From DATEJJ01 sp039649115 (lineage in GTDB: Bacteria; Actinomycetota; Actinomycetes; Mycobacteriales; Micromonosporaceae), in the NCBI GenBank assembly GCA_039649115.1, contig JBBWZQ010000067.1, positions 1 to 27,163 on the forward strand: a stretch of DNA of 27,163 nucleotides, read 5' to 3'. A program made the translations under genes and the position numbers. Shown here one piece after another: positions 1 through 5,234 of this stretch (its first letter is position 1; every line of letters starts with the position of its first letter). The notes under the pieces are model-generated. The model saw nothing but the letters and a program-made list of their open reading frames with translations, ran no database searches and had not been told where the DNA came from.

Positions 1-42
1 CGCGGCTACTCTGGGGCGGATCCGCACGACGAAAGGACCTGA
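1..42 (+). CDS. Possible C-terminal tail of an upstream gene (partial)
   Basis: Reading frame 1 is open from the window edge and ends in TGA at 40-42, five bases before the next ATG. The thirteen residues (RGYSGADPHDERT) are too few to identify. The short gap would suit an operon with the following dehydrogenase. A chance open frame of this length is entirely possible. Confidence 0.25.
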   Translation, partial: RGYSGADPHDERT

Positions 43-47
43 CGTAC

Positions 48-839
48 ATGGGCCGCATCCTCATCACCGGCGCCGCGGGCGGCGTCGGCTCGTTCCTGGT
101 CGCCGGACTGCCCGCCCTGGGCTGGCAGATCCGGGGATTCGACCTGCGGCCCGGTACCGACGCCGAGGTGGAGTGGGTGACCGGTGACGTGCGCGACCCG
201 GACGCGCTGGACGCCGCGCTGGCCGACGTGGCGGCGGTCGTACATCTCGCCGGCATCCCCAACGAGGTCGCCTTCCCGGACCTGCTGTCGGCCAACATCG
301 AGGGCTCGTACCGGCTGTTCGAGGCCACCCGCCGGGCCGGCGTCGAGCGCATCGTGTACGCGAGCAGCAACCACGCGGTGGGCTTCACCCCGCGCGCCGA
401 ACTCGTCGGTGCCGACGTCCGCCCCCGGCCCGACACGTTCTACGGCCTCACCAAGGTGTTCGGCGAGGGCCTGGCCAGCCTGTACGTGGACCGGCACGGC
501 ATGCGGGTGGCCTGCGTGCGGATCGGCTCCTGCTTCGCCCGGCCGAGCACCGTGCGGCAACTGTCGACCTGGCTCAGTCCCGGCGACGCGGCGCGGCTGG
601 TGCACGCCTGCCTCACGGCTCCCGACCTGACCTACGCGGTGCTGTACGGCATCTCCGCGAACACCCGGGGCTGGTGGGACCTGGCGCCGGCGCGCGCACT
701 CGGGTACCAGCCGCAGGACGACGCCGAGCGGTACGCGGCGGAGATCCTCGCCGAGCACGGCCCGCTGGACGACGACGACCCGGACGCGAAATACCTGGGC
801 GGCCGCTTCGTCAACCACGAGCCCTCCCGCTCGCGCTAG
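48..839 (+). CDS. NAD-dependent uronate dehydrogenase-like SDR (epimerase/dehydratase family)
   Basis: A 263-residue extended short-chain dehydrogenase. The N-terminus carries the NAD-binding glycine motif GAAGGVGS (about residues 8-15), followed by a DLR acidic turn. The catalytic set is visible as YASSNH (104-109) and YGLTK (Tyr132, Lys136). The segments IGSC, LSTW, SANTRGWWD and the C-terminal GGRFV are hallmarks I recognise from bacterial uronate dehydrogenases, which have almost the same length. Such enzymes oxidise galacturonate or glucuronate to the aldarolactone in the cytoplasm. AAAGGA about 11 bases before ATG48 is a plausible ribosome site. Convergent with the DapA-family gene, which could act on a later intermediate. 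Substrate is inferred from family, not proven. Confidence 0.85.
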   Translation: MGRILITGAAGGVGSFLVAGLPALGWQIRGFDLRPGTDAEVEWVTGDVRDPDALDAALADVAAVVHLAGIPNEVAFPDLLSANIEGSYRLFEATRRAGVERIVYASSNHAVGFTPRAELVGADVRPRPDTFYGLTKVFGEGLASLYVDRHGMRVACVRIGSCFARPSTVRQLSTWLSPGDAARLVHACLTAPDLTYAVLYGISANTRGWWDLAPARALGYQPQDDAERYAAEILAEHGPLDDDDPDAKYLGGRFVNHEPSRSR

Positions 840-855
840 CTTCCTTCCGCACGGT

Positions 856-881
856 TCCCTGCGGCGATCCCGCCGCAGGGA
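856..881. terminator. Hairpin downstream of the uronate dehydrogenase-like gene
   Basis: TCCCTGCGGC (856-865) and GCCGCAGGGA (872-881) form a perfect 10-bp stem with a 6-base loop, 17 bases after the stop at 839. There is no T-run, as is common for actinobacterial hairpin terminators. It lies between convergent genes, so it may stop transcripts from both sides. Confidence 0.6.
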
Positions 882-895
882 GATCGGAGTCTGGC

Positions 896-927
896 GGAGG
901 TTCACGCAGCGGAATGCGCGAACCTCC
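896..927. terminator. Second hairpin, facing the DapA-family gene
   Basis: GGAGGTTC (896-903) pairs with GAACCTCC (920-927), and the inner CGCA (905-908) pairs with TGCG (915-918), leaving one a/c mismatch and a 6-base loop. It starts about 59 bases past the stop of the minus-strand gene ending at 986. With the hairpin at 856-881 it makes a two-hairpin terminator between convergent genes. Confidence 0.55.
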
Positions 928-985
928 ACCGAATCGCGATCGAGGCCCCGCTCGGCGTGATCAGGGCGGCTGCCACCGCGAGGAG

Positions 986-1894
986 CTAGCTCGTGCTGAG
1001 CTCGCTCACGATCTTGGCCACCTGGTCCCGGTCCTCGGGGGCCAGGCGGCTGATCGGCGGGCGCACCTCCGGCCGGCACAGGCCCAGGTGGTGCAGCGCC
1101 TCCTTGACGACCGAGACGTTGGCCGCGCTCGCCGCCCGGGCGCGCATGTCCTCGAACGGGCGCAGCCGCTCCCAGATCGTCATCGCGGCGCGGTAGTCGG
1201 AGCGGCGCAGCGCGGCCAGCAGCGCGAGCGACTCGGCCGGCGCGACGTTGGCGAGACCCGAGGTGAAACCCCGGGCGCCCGCCACCCAGAAGTACGGCGC
1301 CCAGGTCTCGGCCAGCCCGCACACCCAGACCCAGCGCTCGGCACCCACCGCGCGTACCAGGTCGGGCAGGGTGATCACGTCGGGCACCGCGTACTTCACG
1401 CCGACCACGTTGGGGCAGCTGTCGGCGAGCGCCACGAACGCGTCCGCGGTCACGTGCGGGCTGCGCACATAACAGACCACGCCGAGGTCGGGCACGGCCT
1501 GCGCGACCGCGCGGTGATAGTCGACCCAGCCCTCCAGCGACTGGTACGGGTGCACCGGCTGGTGCACCATCACCGCCTGCGCACCCGCGACCTCGGCGAG
1601 CCGGGCGGACCGCGCGGCGCGCACCGCGTCGTGCCCGACTCCCGCGATCACCGTGGCCCGGCCCGCGACGGCGGCCACCGTGGCGTCGACGGCGGTGGCC
1701 AGCTCCTCCGGATCCAGCGAGTAGAACTCGCTGGTGTTGCCGTTGGGCGTGACCGCACGGACCCCGGCACGCACGCAGCGGTCCACGATCGTCGCGTACG
1801 CACGGGTGTCCACGCCGCCGCCGGCATCGAACGGCGTCACCGTGATGGCGACCACGGACTCCAGTGCGGACCGGACCTCTTCCAGGGACACCAT
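986..1894 (-). CDS. DapA/DHDPS-family lyase or dehydratase (2-keto-acid metabolism)
   Basis: A 302-residue TIM-barrel protein of the dihydrodipicolinate synthase / N-acetylneuraminate lyase family. The GNTSEF segment (52-57) is the substrate carboxylate loop. Tyr142 (CYVRSP) corresponds to the family tyrosine, and Lys167 in GVKYA is the Schiff-base lysine. Family members include 2-keto-3-deoxy-sugar-acid aldolases and 5-dehydro-4-deoxyglucarate dehydratase. The neighbouring uronate dehydrogenase-like gene and sugar-acid dehydratase favour a catabolic role over lysine synthesis. GGGAGG sits only one base before ATG1894. The next codon, GTG1891, has better spacing, so the true start may be either. 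The open frame continues upstream to 2095, but that extension lacks family sequence. Confidence 0.85.
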   Translation of the reverse strand: MVSLEEVRSALESVVAITVTPFDAGGGVDTRAYATIVDRCVRAGVRAVTPNGNTSEFYSLDPEELATAVDATVAAVAGRATVIAGVGHDAVRAARSARLAEVAGAQAVMVHQPVHPYQSLEGWVDYHRAVAQAVPDLGVVCYVRSPHVTADAFVALADSCPNVVGVKYAVPDVITLPDLVRAVGAERWVWVCGLAETWAPYFWVAGARGFTSGLANVAPAESLALLAALRRSDYRAAMTIWERLRPFEDMRARAASAANVSVVKEALHHLGLCRPEVRPPISRLAPEDRDQVAKIVSELSTS

Positions 1895-1919
1895 GCCTCC
1901 CGAGGGCTCGTTGACATCT

Positions 1920-1929
1920 CGGTGTACCA
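1920..1929. promoter_or_regulatory. GntR-type operator, imperfect (CGGTGTACCA)
   Basis: This 10-mer differs at two bases from the perfect palindrome TGGTATACCA at 2080-2089. It lies about 26 bases upstream of the DapA-family start, where repressor binding would block its transcription. Assignment to the neighbouring GntR protein is inferred from similarity and position. Confidence 0.4.
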
Positions 1930-1947
1930 GAGTACGGCCGGGTCGGG

Positions 1948-2046
1948 TCAGCCGGCGCGGGCGCCGAGAGCCGCGGAGACCTCCCTGGCCGTCTTGACGA
2001 CCATCGGCGCGAGCCGGGCGACCTGCGCGCGCGCCATGTCGAAGCC
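1948..2046 (-). pseudogene. Relic of an IclR-family regulator C-terminus
   Basis: Between the DapA-family gene and the GntR gene the minus strand reads GFDMARAQVARLAPMVV followed by KTAREVSAALGARAG, then TGA at 1950-1948. The pattern of a charged helix, L-P/A-hydrophobic, then A-R-E-(I/V)-S-x-x-L-G at the extreme C-terminus resembles IclR-family regulators. Codons are strongly GC-rich at the third position, as in real genes here. An in-frame TGA at 2049-2047 lies directly upstream, so no complete gene exists. An independent short peptide from ATG2037 (29 codons) is the alternative. The identification rests on about 33 residues recognised by eye. Confidence 0.4.
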
Positions 2047-2079
2047 TCAAGGGGTGATGTCCTTGGCCATCTGGCGTAC

Positions 2080-2089
2080 TGGTATACCA
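2080..2089. promoter_or_regulatory. GntR operator palindrome TGGTATACCA overlapping a -10-like element
   Basis: A perfect 10-bp palindrome ends six bases before GTG2096 of the GntR gene. It resembles the short GT-N-AC palindromes bound by the FadR/FCD branch of the GntR family. TATACC inside it (2083-2088) has -10 character and would place transcription start at or next to the GTG. Autorepression is the natural inference. Confidence 0.55.
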
Positions 2090-2095
2090 AAGCAC

Positions 2096-2773
2096 GTGTC
2101 GGATGTTTCCGCGTCACGGAACGGGCCGCTCCCGCCGCTGGCCCACTCCACGACAACCTCCGACCAGGTCGTGGCGTCCATCCGCTCAGCGATCCTGGCC
2201 GGGCACCTCGCGCCGGGTGACCCGCTCGTGGAGCGGCGCCTGGCCGAGCAGCTCGGCGTGTCCAAGACGCCGGTCCGGGAGGCGCTGATCGCGCTCGCCG
2301 GGGCCGGCCTGGTGACGGTGAGCCCCAACCGCGGCGCCGCGGTCCGCGAAGTGTCCACTCAGGACATCCGGGACGCGTACGAGGTGCGGCTGCTGCTGGA
2401 GCCCTGGGCGGTCGGGCGCACCGCCCGGCTCGCCCACGCGGCGGCCACCGGGGCGGCACACACCGCACTGGGCAAGGCAAAGCGTCACCTGCACGCGCGC
2501 GACCACGTGCCGCTGAGCCTGGCCAACCGCGCGTTCCACCGCGCGATGTACGCCGGCTGCGGCAACCCGCTCGTCGTCGACGAGCTCGACGCGGTGGCCG
2601 ACCTGGCCACGCTGGGCGCGGTCACCCTGATCTGGGAGCAGTCCCCGTCCTGGGAGGCGGAGTACGCGCAGCACGCCGAGATCCTGGCCGCCTTCGACGC
2701 CGGGGAAGCGGAACTGGCCAGCCGCGCCATGCGCGCCCACATCCGCGCCTCCCTCCGCCGCCTCGGCGCCTGA
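2096..2773 (+). CDS. GntR-family transcriptional regulator, FCD (FadR) subfamily
   Basis: About 225 residues. A winged helix-turn-helix spans roughly 22-85, with the typical LVERRLAEQLGVSKTPVREAL recognition region followed by VSPNRGAAV. An all-helical FCD effector domain follows (about 90-220). Its usual metal/ligand histidines are visible in NRAFH, QHAEI and RAHI, which suggests a carboxylate effector such as a sugar acid. It is transcribed divergently from the DapA-family gene, with candidate operators at 2080-2089 and 1920-1929. GTG2096 is preferred because a -10-like sequence sits just upstream, giving a leaderless transcript. ATG2057, two bases after AAGGGG and the GT, is an in-frame alternative that would put the operator inside the coding region. 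Confidence 0.85.
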   Translation: MSDVSASRNGPLPPLAHSTTTSDQVVASIRSAILAGHLAPGDPLVERRLAEQLGVSKTPVREALIALAGAGLVTVSPNRGAAVREVSTQDIRDAYEVRLLLEPWAVGRTARLAHAAATGAAHTALGKAKRHLHARDHVPLSLANRAFHRAMYAGCGNPLVVDELDAVADLATLGAVTLIWEQSPSWEAEYAQHAEILAAFDAGEAELASRAMRAHIRASLRRLGA

Positions 2774-2790
2774 CCCGCCCCCACCCGCCC

Positions 2791-2898
2791 CCCAACCCCG
2801 GCGCCCCCAACCCGGCATCGCCCACCCGGCGCCCCAACGCCGGCGCCCCCACCCGGCTTCCCCACCCGGCGCCCCAACCCCGGCGCCCCAACCCCGGT
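2791..2898. repeat. C-rich degenerate tandem repeat with G-quadruplex potential on the minus strand
   Basis: About eight imperfect 10-15 bp units of the form (a)acccCGGCGCCCC lie between the convergent GntR and TetR genes. At 2872-2895 the plus strand has four runs of four C separated by AA, GGCG and AA. The minus strand therefore carries four G4 tracts with loops of 2, 4 and 2 bases. Readthrough from the tetR-like gene would carry these G-runs in its RNA. The rest of 2774-2999 shows no gene. Confidence 0.75.
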
Positions 2899-2999
2899 GA
2901 CAGCGGACACGGCAGGTTCCGGAGCGGTGGACAGACGCCCCCCGGATGGGCGGCCATCTCCCGTCCGGCTCGGCGGCCGCGGCAACCACCGACGGTGGT

Positions 3000-3686
3000 C
3001 TACCCGGACGCTCCCGCATCCGATGCGGTGAGCGTCTCAGATGAGTCGCGCGATTCCCGTGGGCATGTTGCCGGGCCGTACGCGGCGAGGAAGACCCGCA
3101 CCGCGCCCTCGACGTGGTGGTCCAGCTCCGCGGCGGTGGGGGTGCGGTCATCGCCGAGCAGCATCGCCTGGTTGACCGGTGCAGACATGACGAGCCAGTT
3201 GAACTGGGTCGCGGCGGTGACCGGGTCGGCGGCCAGCAGCATGCCCCGGGCGTCGAGGTCCGCGAATGCCTCGGACAGCGCTGCGATCGTCCGTCCGGGA
3301 CCGCGTTCGTAGAAGGTGCGGCCGAGCTCGGGGAAGCGGGACGTTTCGCCGATCACCAGCCGGCGGAGCTGGACGACGCGCGGGCGCAGCACGAGCGCCA
3401 GCTGCCGCCGGGCCAGCTCGCGCAGGTCCGCCTCGACATCCCGCGTGTTGGCCAGGCCGGACACCGCATCCTGGACGGCCTCGCCGGCCTCGTCGACGGT
3501 GGCGGCGACGATCTCGAGGAACAGTCCCCGCTTGTCGGTGAAGTGCTTGTAGATGGTCGGCTTCGACACCCCAGCGGCTGCGGCCACCTCCTCCACGGTG
3601 GTGCCCAGGTAGCCGTTGCGCAGAAACACCACCGTCGCGGCGTCGAGGATGGCGCGGTGCTTGCGGTTGGAGCGGTTCTCACCCAC
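3000..3686 (-). CDS. TetR/AcrR-family transcriptional regulator
   Basis: A 228-residue protein. The N-terminal helix-turn-helix (about 8-55) contains AILDAATVVFLRNGY, then TTVEEVAAAAGVSKPTIYKHF and KRGLF, a textbook TetR DNA-binding domain. The remainder is a helical ligand domain ending in a short tail after FLAAYG; I cannot name the ligand. It starts at GTG3686 with no Shine-Dalgarno sequence. A -10-like TAGTCT (complement of 3693-3698) lies exactly six bases upstream, consistent with a leaderless transcript. It is divergent from the F420/PPOX reductase gene, with a 19-bp palindrome between them, so autoregulation and control of that neighbour are likely. Confidence 0.9.
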   Translation of the reverse strand: MGENRSNRKHRAILDAATVVFLRNGYLGTTVEEVAAAAGVSKPTIYKHFTDKRGLFLEIVAATVDEAGEAVQDAVSGLANTRDVEADLRELARRQLALVLRPRVVQLRRLVIGETSRFPELGRTFYERGPGRTIAALSEAFADLDARGMLLAADPVTAATQFNWLVMSAPVNQAMLLGDDRTPTAAELDHHVEGAVRVFLAAYGPATCPRESRDSSETLTASDAGASG

Positions 3687-3697
3687 CGCGCCAGACT

Positions 3698-3716
3698 AAA
3701 CTGAACGGTGTAGTTT
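3698..3716. promoter_or_regulatory. TetR operator with two face-to-face leaderless -10 elements
   Basis: AAACTGAACGGTGTAGTTT is a palindrome (AAACT arms, inner AC-N-GT). The outer flanks extend the symmetry as CCAGACTA (3691-3698) against TAGTTTGG (3711-3718). TAGTTT (3711-3716) ends six bases before ATG3723, and TAGTCT (complement of 3693-3698) ends six bases before GTG3686. The spacing is the same on both sides, so each start codon coincides with a predicted transcription start. Repressor binding would cover both -10 elements. Confidence 0.65.
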
Positions 3717-3722
3717 GGCACG

Positions 3723-4130
3723 ATGGCCTTCACCGATGAAGAGATCGCGTACCTGCGGTCGCAGCCGCTCGGACGGCTGGCGACCCTCGGCGCGGGCGGG
3801 CAGCCCGACGTCGTACCCGTGGCCGTCGAGCTCGACGGGGCCTTCCTATGGGTCGGCGGTGCCGGCACCGTGCGCGGCACCCGGAAGTTCCGCAACGTCG
3901 CCTCCGGAAACCACAAGGTGGCGCTGGTGGTTGACGACCTCGTGTCGCTCGAACCGTTCATCGCCCGGGGCATCCGCGTGTACGGCAGCGCCGAGCAGCC
4001 CTTCGAGCGGGTCGGCCTGGTCGGCCCTGGCACCTACCTGCGCATCACGCCGACCGTGTCCTGGACCTGGAACCTCGCGGGCGAGCCCGCTGGCGACGAG
4101 TGGTACCCATCGAACAAGACAGTGCACTAA
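3723..4130 (+). CDS. PPOX-class F420-dependent oxidoreductase
   Basis: A 135-residue single-domain split-barrel protein of the pyridoxamine-5'-phosphate oxidase-like family. It opens with FTDEEIAYLRSQPLGRLATLGAGGQPDVVPV, the usual start of the actinobacterial F420-dependent PPOX group. It then has TRKFRNVASGNHKVALVVDD, where the family binds the cofactor phosphate, and ends SWTWNLAGEP. Length is normal for the group. These enzymes use F420H2 or flavin for small-molecule reductions, and the substrate here is unknown. No ribosome site precedes ATG3723, and the -10-like TAGTTT six bases upstream suggests a leaderless mRNA. It is controlled with the divergent TetR gene by the shared palindrome. 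Confidence 0.88.
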   Translation: MAFTDEEIAYLRSQPLGRLATLGAGGQPDVVPVAVELDGAFLWVGGAGTVRGTRKFRNVASGNHKVALVVDDLVSLEPFIARGIRVYGSAEQPFERVGLVGPGTYLRITPTVSWTWNLAGEPAGDEWYPSNKTVH

Positions 4131-4210
4131 CCGCGCCTGTGGTGCGGCTCGACGTGCCGTCCAGCCCTATGGTTGCTCGGCGGCGGGTGGGGAGGGCAGG
4201 TTGGTGATCG

Positions 4211-4261
4211 GAGGTTGCCGGAGGATAGGGCAGCCCTACTTCACGTTCCTCCGGCAACCTC
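4211..4261. repeat. Nested inverted repeat (hairpin within a hairpin), possible terminator
   Basis: GAGGTTGCCGGAGGA (4211-4225) and TCCTCCGGCAACCTC (4247-4261) are perfect 15-bp complements. Flanking GATC on each side extends the pairing past one mismatch. The loop begins with a second perfect hairpin, TAGGGC-a-GCCCTA (4226-4238). It lies about 80 bases downstream of the F420/PPOX gene and overlaps the stop of a putative minus-strand remnant at 4260-4262. It may end transcripts from one or both sides; no T-run is present. Confidence 0.65.
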
Positions 4262-4400
4262 AGATCTCGGCGTCGGGGTTCTGTGGGCTGTCGAGGGTGA
4301 CCGGCACGAACCCCCGGCGGCGACACCGAGGTCCACGTTGATCCCCGTGATCATGGAGGTATCGATCCACAGTGGACTCTCGGCCATGGGGCCGCCGTGA
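4260..4400 (-). pseudogene. Possible degenerate coding remnant, unidentified
   Basis: On the minus strand, codons with strong GC third positions read MAESPLWIDTSMITGIN then VDLGVAAGG. After an apparent one-base frame slip the reading continues as FVPVTLDSPQNPDAEI and ends in TGA at 4262-4260, directly against the nested hairpin. The look of a gene end followed by a hairpin suggests decayed coding sequence. I recognise no family. The whole 4131-4566 stretch otherwise holds no intact gene. It contains this remnant, the nested hairpin and the long palindrome. Confidence 0.25.
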
Positions 4401-4416
4401 TCATGCGGGGGACGGG

Positions 4417-4462
4417 ATCTTGGCGGGAACGGCACCGGATCCGGTGCCGTTCCCGCCAAGAT
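4417..4462. repeat. Perfect 46-bp palindrome
   Basis: The left arm 4417-4439 (begins ATCTTGGCGGGAACGG, ends CACCGGA) is the exact reverse complement of 4440-4462, with no spacer. It lies between the plus-strand F420/PPOX gene and the minus-strand lactate permease remnant, where a bidirectional terminator would fit. It has only a short A/T edge and no T-run. A symmetric protein-binding site or mobile-element debris are alternatives. Confidence 0.85.
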
Positions 4463-4566
4463 TGCCCATCGGGCCTCGGGGACCGGACCGGCACCGGGTG
4501 GATTGCCCGGTTCCGTGGTGGTTCGGGGTCGAGCGCGACGCCGGGCCAACATGATCAGGGCGACGA

Positions 4567-4940
4567 TCAGCGCGCCGCGAACGCGATGACGATGGCCTGG
4601 ATCCGCTGGTCGTCGCCGACCCGGCTGGACGCGTGCCGGAGCACCGCGAAGTGCCCGGTCTCCACGGTCATGGTGTAGATCCAGATGGCATTGAACGTGA
4701 TCCATAGGATCAGTAGCGCGCTGATGCGGCACCCTCCACGCCGGCGTCCAGTGCCTGCCCGGCCGGCATCGAGTAGCCGAACACGGCCACGGCCAGCGCC
4801 ACGACGAGCGCGGCCTGCCCGGCCCGGTGCGCCTCCCACGTCAGGCCGCCCAGCAGGACCAGCAACGTGAACAGGGGTAACGCGGCAAGCAGCGCGGACA
4901 GCGCCAGGTGGTTGGTGGGGTTGAGGTTCTGGTGGTACAC
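4567..4940 (-). pseudogene. lctP: L-lactate permease (LctP/LldP) pseudogene, N-terminal part, frameshifted
   Basis: GTG4940 follows an intact GGAGG (complement of 4946-4950, five-base spacing) and begins YHQNLNPTNHLALSALLAALP, then a membrane helix, AHRAGQAALVVALAVAVFGY, SMPAGQAL and EGAA. This is the start of an L-lactate permease. Near 4730 the frame changes, and the next frame resumes with ILWITFNAIWIYTMTVETGH, FAVLRHASSRV and GDDQRIQAIVIAFAA, matching the following permease region before stopping at 4569-4567. A normal permease has over 500 residues, so most of the protein is gone. About 10 residues around FGLxP are also missing at the frame change. A third frame past the stop (ALIVALIMLARRRARPR) may be more debris. 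The preserved ribosome site suggests recent decay. Confidence 0.8.
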
Positions 4941-5100
4941 GGGTACCTCCGGGGAACGGGGGAGCGCAAACCTTTCCGGCGGGTACCGCCGGGACACCAC
5001 GTGGTCGAGGCATTGATCCGATGTATGGAAGCGGGTTGAGCCCGGGCCCGGGAGCCGGATCGTCACCACTCCGGCTCTGGGCAGGCGATGGGCAGATCGC

Positions 5101-5115
5101 GAAGTATGTAACTTC
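5101..5115. promoter_or_regulatory. Palindrome GAAGT-N5-ACTTC upstream of the lactate permease relic
   Basis: GAAGTATGTAACTTC has perfect 5-bp arms in the 294-bp gap between the permease relic and the LacI gene. It may be an orphaned operator. Nothing else in 4941-5180 looks like a gene. Confidence 0.25.
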
Positions 5116-5197
5116 TTCTCTAAGATGCACACGGACGGGCAACATTGCTCGGATGAAAGCCTTGACCGGATCGGCGCCGGCCTATTGACTCCCACTA

Positions 5198-5207
5198 CAA
5201 ACGGTTG
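5198..5207. promoter_or_regulatory. LacI-family operator CAAACGGTTG
   Basis: CAA-x-CG-x-TTG around a central CG is the characteristic LacI/GalR operator form, palindromic except for one base pair position. It lies 27 bases before the LacI start and upstream of the whole operon, so it probably mediates autorepression and induction of the transporter and dehydratase. A TTGACT at 5185-5190 just before it could be a -35 element, but I see no good -10 partner. Confidence 0.55.
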
Positions 5208-5234
5208 CACGGGTTCATCAATGCGGGAGCGGTA

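Noticed and set aside
2057..2095. ATG2057 as the start of the GntR regulator
   Set aside because: It would place the perfect operator palindrome inside the coding region and adds residues not typical of the family; GTG2096 with a -10-like element in front is preferred, though not proven.
6..2480. Very long minus-strand open frame (over 800 codons) across the dehydrogenase, lyase and GntR genes
   Set aside because: It is a GC-driven shadow rich in Arg, Ala, Gly and Pro with no recognisable domain, and it runs antisense or out of frame to well-supported genes.
4211..4462. The nested hairpin and 46-bp palindrome as ends of a miniature transposon
   Set aside because: The two structures do not share sequence, there is no target-site duplication that I can see, and no transposase fragment is recognisable.
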